From Apostichopus japonicus (taxonomy: Eukaryota; Echinodermata; Holothuroidea; Aspidochirotida; Stichopodidae), in assembly GCF_037975245.1 (NCBI RefSeq), contig NC_092576.1, positions 6,430,001 to 6,494,000 of the forward strand: a stretch of DNA of 64,000 nucleotides, written 5' to 3'. The notes under the pieces were generated by a model. That model had not been told where the DNA came from. It searched no databases and saw only the letters and a list, made by a program, of their open reading frames with translations. A program made the position numbers and the translations under genes. Shown here piece after piece: positions 38,211 through 48,734 of this stretch (position 1 is its first letter; every line of letters begins with the position of its first letter).

Positions 38211-40470
38211 TTGGATTGTCTGTGGATGGTAATTAACTAGGAATACTAACAACAATAGGAAACCTTATTCACTCTTTTACGGCCAAAGCCAAATAGTAAC
38301 CTGCTGTGTCATTTCCGAGTGAACTCTAGCCGCCTTCCCAGGAGAGTCAACAAATATGGTTTGGCCTATTCATGGCAGAGGAGAGGGTTGATGACAAATT
38401 GTGGAATATCATAAATAAAATAAATAAAAAATATGATTCATTGGTTGTGAACAGAATTGAAAAGATCAAAGTGTTATCTCCAACATAAAGGTAAAAACAA
38501 ATATGTATATGATATTTGTTTAACTGGGAATCCCCTGTTGTGTTTGCCATGTTGGTTGTTGTATAGTATCTGTTTTAGCATGCTGCTACCTTCCCTAGTT
38601 ACGGACAGATGTGCTTTGGTTGTCGAGGTAATACAGTGTGTATAGTCTGACTCCAGGTGTACTGTATGTGTGTACAGATCCGTTGTTCAGGTGAACTGGA
38701 AGGACAACGTTTTACGTTGTTTGCTTTTCAAATTTATTTTCCATAAACTGCTCCAGGCCTGGCTTCATTTGTTTGAAAAGCGGTTGCTAATAGACAGGTG
38801 TATGTTACTGACATGCTTCCCATGCATGGTACATATAGTCATCTTGTACATGAATACAGCTATAGAGTCTAGAGTGCATTGCATGTGGGGTGAACTCTAC
38901 ATTAGGATTGGTGGTATACGTCCATTAATTATACCAGCGAATAATTTATTGCTCAAACTTTGACGAAAACGAAAATATTATATATAGTTCTTTGCCCTTG
39001 GTTAGTAATTTACTCATTTTTCATAGCAATTTATTCATTTTTCATAGCAATTTTATTCATTTTCATAACATGTTTTGCAATAAATGAGAATAATGATTCA
39101 CTTTGTAGTACTATAATATCGCATATTGCAGTCCAACTTAAATTCTTCTACTTAAGTAATAGTGTACTGCCCTCTTCCTGCACATTTGACACTCTTGTCC
39201 CCCACCCCATCCCCACTCCCAAACTATTTAAAAAATTGTCATAAATGATAACATTTCTTTTTTTTGACACAATACAATTTCTTACTTTGCATATTTTGTG
39301 TAGCTTTCAAGCCAGTATTCCTGGCATTTTAGTATGCCAAGCCAAAGACATTATTACCTAAATGGCAAAATCTAATTATATATTTTTTTATTCTCACTAT
39401 AATTCTCGGGACTGTTTGTCTAAACAAACCTTTAAGATGAAAGAAATAATAAATCAGCTAATGTTGATCATCTTATCCTAGTTTGTCTTTAGCTGAAATC
39501 TTTCCTCTGATATCATTGTGAAAACTAATAGGTGAGAATTATGCTTTGTTCGCATATTACATACACTTTATCAACATTAATAGATAAAGCCAACCACCCC
39601 CCCCCCCTTCTCCCTGTAGGCTCCACTTTCAAGAGCAGTGCTTCATGCTTTATCATGCTAAGCCAAGCCTTTTTGCACATTAACTGTATTGAAACCCTAA
39701 GCTGAATTAGCTGAGCTGCAGTATGTTCAGTTTGTTCAAGCTAAAGTCATCTTCTTGGGAGCAGTAAAGTGGTTTTCCGGTAGGCAGTCTCACATTGTCT
39801 GTATTGGGAATTAGAAGAAAATGCTCTCATCCTTGGAAATGTGCTGTGAAAATGTCGCTGAGACTTAGTGATGGATGGATGTAGAAATATGTGACTAGGT
39901 GGTAATGAAGATTGATCATATTGGCTTGGAGGGAATTTGGTCATAGGGAGGGGAGAGGGGGGTAGGGAGGGGGAGAGAGGGGGGTTCTATATCTATTTTT
40001 AAGAAAAGGAAGAGGGGGAGTGATAGGGTGTGGATGTTTGTTGAGAATTAGAAAATTTAAATTTAATTACATACTCTAACACAGTTGAATTGTGTACAGA
40101 CTGGCAGCCTAGAGTTGTAATAGACACATGTGTCCAAACTACAATAGGCTTGGCAAAAAAGGATGGTTAAAAGGGGAGAACCCCCTCCCCCCCCTCCCTC
40201 TGTGCTAATAGCTCTGCCAGATAGTAATCGCTGGCAATTAGGGCAATACATTATATAAGTAAAAAGAGGATAAAAAGGAGGTAAAAGAGGAGCAATATAT
40301 AGACTAAATCATCCTATTTGTAAATAGAATTTCCATTGGAGGAGGATTATTGTGCACTATCAACTATAAAAGTAAAGGAGAAACACAAAACCTAGCTTCC
40401 ATCCAAATGTTCAAACGTAGGGCTAATAAACATTTCAAATTTTGCAACGGTAAAGTCCTCCATTCATTGC
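38211..40470. other. Non-coding sequence
   Basis: Holds a short TTTCATAGCAATTTATTCA tandem at 39010-39068, a C tract near 39595 and a G-rich stretch at 39945-39985. Nothing else identified. Confidence 0.55.
39010..39068 (+). repeat. Three-copy 20-bp tandem repeat
   Basis: Three imperfect copies of ATTTTTCATAGCAATTTATTC. Confidence 0.85.
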
Positions 40471-40479
40471 AACATGTAC

Positions 40480-40760
40480 AAGGCAATTACGTCATGCTAT
40501 TATTAGCCGGGTGAGGGCACTCGATCATTTATCATCATGCCCCACCTCAGCGGGGCAAATGTGAATGTACCCTCTTCTTTGGGCCGTTATAACACTCAAT
40601 TGCGTCCAATTGACTCCCTCCGTTTCGCCTTTTGTCTCACTGCCAACTTTGGTCCATGAATAAGACCCCTGGCAACCCCCTCATTCATCCTTGCATCAAT
40701 ATTGACGTCCGGCCCGACGGAACACAATAGAGGCCGTGGATCGTTGAATGGCTTTGAGGT
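40480..40760. promoter_or_regulatory. GC-richer non-repetitive block, candidate control element
   Basis: About 280 bp with clearly higher G+C and CpG than its surroundings and no simple repeats. It contains AATTACGTCAT (CRE-like, about 40486-40496), GATCATTTATCATCATG and ATATTGACGTC. The - strand open frame over it (40596-40796) resembles nothing known to me. Composition is the main evidence, so this is tentative. Confidence 0.25.
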
Positions 40761-40799
40761 GTGAACAAATAGATAATTTTGCTTGACCATTTTCACAGG

Positions 40800-43700
40800 T
40801 CTGTAACAATGGTCTTTAGTGTGTGTGGTAGGACACCATTTATCTTCTCTCCATCTATGGGATGCTTGCAGAGAGATAGGTGGAGAAAGAACTGCTGCTT
40901 GTATGTGAAGAGTCCTCAGTGATGAATATAGAAGGACTAGCTGTTAAATGGGATAGAGAAATTAAAGAGATAAGAGGATTTAGTTCCTACATCAGTTCTG
41001 GTTTTAAATGCTGTGAACAGTTACGAAAACCAGGATGAAAACCAGGCTGGGAGTTGTACAAGGAGGACTGAAAAGGAAAGCCAATTTCCTGTGTGGTTTT
41101 TTTTGTTGGAAGGTGACAATAAATGATGTAAATTTGTGATAATTTAAGGTTTATCCCTTCATTTGGTTTGTTGGAAAAGCTTAAAAATCTGATAACAAAT
41201 ATGTGACAAAGAAGTTGTCCTTGAGGGTGCATGGCAGCATGTTGTGGACTATACAACCGTCGTCATAGACATTCCTAAAACTTTAGCAAAGTTTTATGCT
41301 TGTTACAGAATCATGTTAGGTCAATTATGTTTCATTAGGTCTGTGTATGTAATATTTATGGCTGCAACATGACTGCTGGAGTGGTACTATTTGGTGGATT
41401 TCGCTTGAGAGTTCATATATCCCGTAGAGCCATGAATTTAAGTAAATCCAAGACCATAGTGCAAACACTTATACCAGGCAAGTTCACTGCACTGATACAC
41501 AGTAGGCCTAAGCTTCAGTGAGCAGCGTCCCCCCCCCCCCAGTCCTTCTTACCATCAAGGACTATGTGACTATATATGTGATGTGGAAAGTGTTATTTAG
41601 ACTGTATGGTTCAGTGGATCCCAATTTCCTGAAGAAACAAAGGAATCCTTAAAATACATTGTTATAGCCAAATGGTTTTATATTGATTAAACTGTTGAGT
41701 AATTAAACACACACACTGCCTGTATACTGTACTAAATGTTTCCAGCTGTGATAAGAAAGGAAAAAATGTTGCTCGAAAATATTTGCCGATTCTATAACCT
41801 GTTTTTGTTGGTACCCTTAGCTTTTCCAAACACGGACATTCTAAGCACTCTCCAGGACCAATCCGTCCTCAAGTACCCAAAGTCAGTTTTCAAAGTGTCG
41901 CTCCTCTCTTAACTTATGTTAATTAAGGAATAGATTCAACCCAGTTTGAAACATTCCACATTTTTTAGGCCCAAAGTTATCTTTTAATTCTCACCAAAGA
42001 CTTAAAGAGCAAAAGAAAGTTTCCATGAAATAAGCACTGATAGTAGACAGGAAAAGAAAACATTTGGTTTGTAAATTCTTTTCTATTCAAGAGAATTCTT
42101 TGTTACAGAAAGTTGCTAACTCTTTTTAAGATGAAGAGTCGGTGCAGCTTAACCTCCTGACACATGGTAAACAGTACTACATGTTAACTCTGTGCCAACG
42201 CTCGCCAAAATATGCACCATCCACCACTGTCATGGGGGAACCTATCAGCTGCAGGGTGTGTTGTGGGTTCATATAGGGGTCTTCTGAGAAATTGAACAAT
42301 TACCGATTTTTTTTTTTTATTTTTCGCAATAATTTTGCTTTTTGACATCATGTAATTTTTTATATATTTTTTTAGTATTTTACAAGTTGATCCAAATTAT
42401 AAATGAAATGAAAAAAAGTACAGAATGAAGAGGTTAGGGAAGGTACCCATGGGTGTCTTGTATATAGCAAGGACGGAGGTTAGATTTAGCTGCGCCCCCC
42501 CTTGGCCCCTTGGTGTTAAAAAGAAGAGAAAATGTTTTACACAAGGACAGAGTAATTCTTTAACTTATAAGAATAATCTTAGGGTTTCTTCATTTTGATT
42601 ATAAAATAAAATGAAATAAGCCTGCAGGTTTAATACAAATTCAAATAATGCAACCGTTTACAAACTGCCAAATCCAGCTATTCCAAAGGGGAGTGCAAAG
42701 CAGATAAGTTTCCTGAGGTTTTTGGGAAAGATATCTGTTTGCAAAACTCAAGAGGGGGATTGTTATTATGACTCTCTCGAAGACAAAAAGTGCTCTAACA
42801 AGTTGATTTCCTGCAAAACATCCCAAATGGGTCGTCGGGGGAAGAGCAACGTTCTTAGATCTTTAGTGTTCTGTTTGAACAATTAAGTTCTCTGAGCCGA
42901 AACGAGAAAAGGATGGCTATTGTGATGGGTTCGAGAAAACCTAACGCAGGACAAAGAGTTAGTGCTTTAAGTAAGTAATCTACACACAAGACTTCTCAGC
43001 ATGTGTCAACTTACCACCAAAGTGCTTAGAAAATAACCTTTTGAGTTTGAAACAAACAACATCAGAGCGGGTTAGCCAAGCATGGGGGGGGGGGGGGCTA
43101 GGTTTAGAAAAATATATAAAGAGAGAAAATAGCTTGCAACATAACAAATATGAGAAGGATTTGACTGTAGAAGACAAGCAAATATCTTAGACAATGAAAG
43201 TCAGAGTCAATACTAGGTCCTATTATTGAACCAAGAAGAATAACAGCTCGATAAATTCCGACCCAGTTTTTTGCAACTTTTTTGCAACTTTAATAAAGTT
43301 GGCCGTGTTCGACGAACGGCGGGTCTGCGAATTGGTTGTTATTGAAAACATTAGTGAAAAGAATATCAATTATAAATGTAAATATATAAAATGATATAAT
43401 GCAGTATATCATATAAAATATATCAATAAAGACTTAGATGAATAAAAAAGAAATGGATCATATTTAAATATTAATATGAATATTATTCAGGAAATGAGTG
43501 GGGCGGAGGAGGGGTGGGTTTGGGGGATGGAGGGGTTTCCGTGCAGGTTATTGTACTTGAAAGAATTCATGATATCAATTTAGATATTTCCATCCATCCT
43601 TCTCCATGAGCAGTTTTGACCTTACTTGGATGGAGGGAAACTTTGCACAACACTGCAACAGTACGTCAAGCATTACTTTATATTTACAGTGTTTTAACAT

Positions 43701-45990
43701 TTTTGAGCAACTCATTTTGCAAAAGTCGCTATACAGTACCGTAAAAACAGCTATTTAGCCGTAAATTTGAACAAGGTCTGTGATAAAACCGATTCAGATA
43801 TCTTTCTTTACCCGTAGATCTGAAACTAAAATATACATAAATATTACAAATACAAAGTAGCATACAGCCTCCCTCTAAACCAAAAAAAAAAGGAATAGAC
43901 CTTAAACCAAAAAAGTCATAAAATGCTTAAAGAGCAGAGAGCTGGGAATATTTCCCTGTGATTTGGATCAAAGTTCTGTTATCCTGTCGTCGTCTGCCGT
44001 TAATTCATCAGTTTTTTTCCCGGTGAAGTCTTCAAACTCTCTTTTGTCAATAGTTTTAAGTTTCTTGTAACAACTATACCGTCTTACTGCGTCAACATCT
44101 CTAGGCTACTTAAATTCCTGCTTGACTTAGCAGTTTCCAACCTCTCACCTCCTCTGTACTTTCATGCGTTTTTTTCTTTAAAGGCAATTTTGAGACATGG
44201 CAGCGAGCGAAAACTGCGACGCTTCATAAGTTATGATCGGTAACGCTGCTGTTGGAATTAATAGCTTGGCGCAAGTCAAGTTGAATGTTTTAATAATTAT
44301 TATTATTTATTTTATTTTTTTTATTATATTTTTTTTATTATTATTATTTTTTTGAGTCAACATTTTTCTTTCCATCAATGTTGGGTTTTTGATATTTTCA
44401 TAAGGGAATTTGCCAGCATTTATGTATATGTGTTGTCATATAAACAAAGTAAGAGATTGCAGGTTAGTAAATCTAAAGTGACCACTTGTGACTTAACTAC
44501 GTGTCCTTACATAACCGCTGCACTTTTTCATATTGTTTATAAAGCCGTCTCTAGAGCAATTTTACCAGCAGAATATTTCCTCCTTTTCCAAATAACCCTG
44601 AAAGCTCCTTTAAGAAAATTTGGTCCTTTGTGGGAAATTACAGCTAACTTTTGCTCTAGGTGTTCTTATGGGACAAAAGCATTTGATGAAGGATTACTAC
44701 CGGCTTATAAAAATGGGACATTGCAACGGGAGGAGGAAGGGGGGAAAAAAATATGCTTTTAACAATCGGCAACAGTCGGAAAAGACGAAGATGAAGAAGA
44801 CATTCTGTAAAGTTTGTTTATGTTTGACCATCATGTGATGTTCTTTGCGGTGAACCCTTTTTCCTGTAATATCCTCGCAGCACTTGTTAATACCTGCGGT
44901 GCCGTCATGTTTGAGGCAATAGATTTGTGGCCGTCGACGTATTGTGATTGCGGCGGTCTGTGAGAAATTTGTTCTGTTCGGTTGATTTCATTGAGCAGCC
45001 CGGGTTGATACAAAATATTAAAGAAAAGAAAAAAATTATTAACTAAGTGCAGTATGTGTGAAGATACACAAAAAAAAAAATGTTAGCAATATATGCCCAA
45101 GGGATGACATTGTATGGCTATATTCAAGATTGTGTAATAATCAGTGTAAGCTCTGTATTGTGGTGACAGAAATCATTTGCCTTTAAGCAAAACCGATGGA
45201 TCGTCGTGGAGGACCAAGAAGTAGGACAGTACTTTGGAAGGTGTTGGGGGGATGTGAGGGGGGGGTGGATTTACAGTACGAAGCCTCAGTAATAAAATGT
45301 CAAGTCGAAAAAGAAGCAATTTTGGAATGCAGCGACTCTTTTGTGAACATTTGATGAAAAGGAAAGATTTGTTGCGTATATTAATATTCATACATGTTAC
45401 ATGTGACATGAATATTCATAAATTAAATTTGTAAGTACAGCGATTTGTAAATTGTCGAATTTTTTGGAAAAGCAAAGTTTCCTCAGAACTTAACTATGTA
45501 AAGTAGTTTGACCGAGCCAAAAAAAAAAATTTCTTTGACCTCCATAAAATTCTTTCTAGATAATATATGGATTCAAAATAAGCATGAAAAACTCTCTCTA
45601 CAAGGAAGATATCAGAAATATGATGACAGCATGATAGAAGATTAAAATTATTGTGCCGTTTCTTTGCATTTCCTTTCAAATGAATTTGTCTTTTCAAAAA
45701 TTGAGCACATTTTGAGATATTATTTTACATTCAGAAAAAGTGTACGGGGAGCAAATTTTAATCGATGGAAGAAATCAAGTAACTCGTTGACACAGAGTTG
45801 TCAACTTTATGAGATGACATTCTTAAAAAAGTCTTCATTTTTCTCCAGGGGTACAATAACAATTACCGGGTCACCTGAGATGTTTTCGCCCTCAATTGAC
45901 ACGTACTCCTGATGGACATTTTTCCCTTCAAAACCTTGTTTTTTTTTTTTCCGTGGCCAGCCCTTCTGTAGAAGAACCTACGAGCAATTT
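40800..45990. other. Non-coding sequence, no supported gene
   Basis: Contains poly-C near 41530, a 14-base G tract at 43084-43097, AT-rich sequence at 43370-43490 and ATT/T-rich sequence at 44290-44352. The 136-codon frame at 44352-44762 starts with TTG in a T-rich tract and has no recognised domain. Confidence 0.6.
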
Positions 45991-46280
45991 CTCCGAAGAA
46001 TGACACTTTTCTCTAACCGAGCCTGGAATCCTTACCGCATGAGTCATTCGCTTTGCCTAAAACCGCTGAGGTCTCCCAAACATTTCGTCGTCTACCCTTT
46101 GTAACATTTGAACCAAGTTCAAGAAATTTAAAAATAATTTGTCGCCCGACATTGAGAGCCATTGTGAGGGTGATTTCCCCCGAGCCTTTTATCTGCCGTT
46201 TTCGGGTCCTACGGTTAGGTTCGTCCAGACTCCTCTGTTCTGCCATCCTTGTTACTTGTATCGTATTCCCTGCATTCTCT

Positions 46281-46292
46281 GCCCCCTGGTGG
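46281..46292 (-). promoter_or_regulatory. CTCF-core-like motif
   Basis: On the - strand CCACCAGGGGGC matches the vertebrate CTCF core CCASYAGRKGGC at every position, and 16 of 19 positions of the longer consensus. Confidence 0.5.
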
Positions 46293-46305
46293 GGAGAAGC
46301 TTGCC

Positions 46306-46319
46306 ATTACCATGGCAAC
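46306..46319 (+). promoter_or_regulatory. RFX X-box-like palindrome
   Basis: ATTACCATGGCAAC differs from the X-box GTNRCC-N2-RGYAAC only at its first base. RFX factors bind such sites, often near ciliary genes. Confidence 0.4.
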
Positions 46320-46745
46320 CACATGATCCGGCTCCCTGCCTCTCTGCATCTCTGTGGATACCTCCTGTCAGCCGAGGTGGCATTATAATTTGAAATGAAA
46401 CAGTTAGCAAAACTCTTTTCATTTTCTTTGGTCAGATTTATTTGACTTTTGTTTGGAAATTTCATAAGATGAATTTTATTACATAGCACTATAGAAATGA
46501 AACTTCTGATTTATTCAAAGTTTATGGAGAATAATTTGCCAGTTTTGATGGATTCTACCTTCCTTTTTTTCAGGAATTAGACACTTTAAAAGGACATTAA
46601 CTTGGAAGGTTTTAAATTTAAAGAAAATGTTTACAGAGAGAGAGAGAAACCAGTTCAGGTCGATAAAATATTTTCCACTTCTCCTTTGACTGTGCATTTA
46701 AACCAAAGAGTTGAGAGTGTCTGTAAATATTTACAGGTGTACGAA

Positions 46746-46945
46746 GGGATATAGCCCAGATTAAAGTCCGCAGCAAGAATCCATCGAGACTAATTTATAG
46801 CAAAGACAATTTTCAAAGATAGATTTGTAGATTTAAAGAAAGAGGGATATAGCCCAGATTAAAGTCTGCAGCAAGAATAGAATACATCAAAACTAATTTT
46901 AATTTACAGCAAAGACAATTTTTAAAGGTAGATTTGTAGTTTTAA
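46746..46945 (+). repeat. Tandem duplication, about 98-bp period
   Basis: Two adjacent copies (46746-46842 and 46843-46945) share GGGATATAGCCCAGATTAAA, GTC-GCAGCAAGAAT, AGCAAAGACAATTTT and TAGATTTGTAG in the same order. Confidence 0.9.
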
Positions 46946-47215
46946 TAAAAGGGTCTTAGAATCTAAATGAAACAACCATAAAGCTTTGAAACCTTTGGTT
47001 CTTTGTGGAAGTGAGACCCCATCATTGACATCTCAGAATTGTTCCCCTGGTTTCTATCGGGTGACATTTTCAGCTATCTTTAGCAACAAAGACGCCAAAT
47101 ATATACCATCTTGGTAAATTGATCCCATCGCACATCAAATCAAGGAGCACTGAAGCAAGGCGGGACACCATACCTTTGTAAGAGACTCAGTCACCTCAAA
47201 GCAGTGTCTGACTCA

Positions 47216-47240
47216 CCATGGAGCTATAATAGCTCCATGG
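47216..47240. repeat. Perfect 25-bp palindrome
   Basis: CCATGGAGCTAT, A, ATAGCTCCATGG: 12-bp perfect arms around one base. The same arm occurs in the interrupted palindrome at 34409-34440. Confidence 0.9.
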
Positions 47241-47880
47241 ACTCACAAACCATGTCAAAAACCAAGTTTAGTTTTTCAATGCATACCGTTGAGGCTACAG
47301 ACTCTTAACAAAAGAAATTGATATGTCTTTTGCAATTAAAAAGAAGTCTATTTGAAGTTACTTTCCATGCATGGGAGGAAACCTATTCTCCATGATAATT
47401 TTTATGCTACCGGTTGGCACCACCATAGCCCGCCGTAATTATTCGATAGGCTGGAGCTTTCAATGTGGGCATCTGGGTATCGGTGTCACAGTTCAAAGCA
47501 GGTTATAAATAGAGATTCGAACTGAACAGAAAAATAGAATTGAACAGAAAAATCGCTGAACTAGAAAAGTTTACCTGAAAGGAACCGGTAGGGGAGCAGT
47601 ACCCCTGCAGAGATCAAACAGAAAAGACAAAAAAGCCAAAAATGTGAGTTGGGATCGGTGATACTTTATGAATAGATAGATAGAACAATAGTGTCATTTT
47701 GAAAAGCTTTCAAAAAAGATTTTTAATAGCTCAAGAATAAATCAACATTTTAGTAAAAAAGAATCCTATGAGATGTATTTCAACATTTGTATTGCACCAT
47801 ATTTTTGTCGAGCCTGTATTAGTTTGGAGATGACACACCATGGTGCGTTGTACTTCAATCTCCGGGGGACAGCACTTTTT

Positions 47881-47930
47881 CCAGTTGACGTACATTTTCT
47901 TTCAGTTGACGTACATTTTCTTTCAGTTTC
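47881..47930 (+). repeat. Two-copy 21-bp tandem repeat
   Basis: AGTTGACGTACATTTTCTTT plus one base, twice in tandem, followed by a partial third copy. Confidence 0.9.
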
Positions 47931-48294
47931 TGTATCTGCGTTCACCTTTCATTAGTTTTTTTTCCTCAGTTCTCGCCGCGACATCAATTGCAGAGATTGT
48001 GCTTAAGTGAATATTCCAAAACCTCAATTAAATTCAAAACTCCAGCTTCCTCCACACCAGAGCGTTATCCCAAATCAAATTGATTCATATCGCCTTTGGC
48101 ATGTATATATATCCAGGCATTGTTTCCTTCCTATTGAGAGTTTTCGGAAAGCAGGGACTTGTTTTGTCGAAGGGGGCCTTTATAATTCGTCGTCTCTTTT
48201 TAGGTCATTGTTTGAACTTTATATCGAAAGGCGACTTGTCGGGGCGATATGATGAGTATCTCCCGGTGAACGGACATTTATCAGAAGAGTTAAA

Positions 48295-48730
48295 CCCCGG
48301 TAGAAAAATCACACAATTGAGAGACCATCTTGGTTTATGAGACTATACCTATACTGTGCATTGTATGGTTACATGCAAAAGAGTTAACCCGGTAGACAAG
48401 TCACACATTTGAGAGGCCATCTTGGTTTGACTATATACTGTGCATTGTATGGATAAAAGCATTATAGTTTTATCCAGTAGACAAGTCACACATTTGAGAG
48501 ACCGTCGTGCTATATATATAAACATATGCATACTGTGCATTGTATGGTTGGTTAGAAGCAGAACTTCAAATCACACAATTGAGAGACCGTCTTGTTTATG
48601 AGACTACTATATGTATATACTGTGCATTGTATGGTTACATGCAAAAGAGTTAATCCAGTAGACAAGTCACACATTTGAGAGACCGTCGTGCTATATGTAT
48701 ATGTATGTATACTGTGCAAAACTTCAGAGG
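48295..48730 (+). repeat. Five-copy satellite-like tandem array
   Basis: Five units of about 75-110 bp, each with TCACACA-TTGAGAG-CC-TC followed by a TA-rich segment and TACTGTGCATTGTATGG. Copies 1 and 4 share TCACACAATTGAGAGACC and TTTATGAGACTA, and copies 3 and 5 share GAGAGACCGTCGTGCTATAT. This suggests a higher-order unit that was itself duplicated. The open frames on the - strand at 48349-48767 are products of the array and are not coding. Confidence 0.9.
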
Positions 48731-48734
48731 CTGC

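Larger units (their letters stand above)
46000..46390. promoter_or_regulatory. GC-richer block with CTCF-like and X-box-like sites
   Basis: About 390 bp at roughly half G+C in an AT-rich neighbourhood, free of simple repeats. Overlapping open frames on three frames reflect the lack of AT-rich stops and match no family. It contains a CTCF-core match (46281-46292) and an RFX-type palindrome (46306-46319) 13 bp apart. This is the best candidate for an intronic enhancer, insulator or alternative promoter in the window. Confidence 0.35.

Noticed and set aside
44352-44762. 136-codon + strand open frame
   Set aside because: Starts with TTG in a T-rich tract, has no family signature, and ends in a low-complexity Glu/Gly/Lys stretch.
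46053-46393. Two overlapping + strand frames over the GC-rich block as a possible gene or ephrin exon 1
   Set aside because: Cysteine-rich and hydrophobic in parts but without a plausible signal peptide, Trp-Asn motif or phase-2 donor. The block is better described as a candidate control element.
48295-48730. CRISPR-like array of regularly spaced repeats
   Set aside because: Eukaryotic context, unit lengths vary, and the spacers are themselves related, so this is an ordinary tandem repeat.
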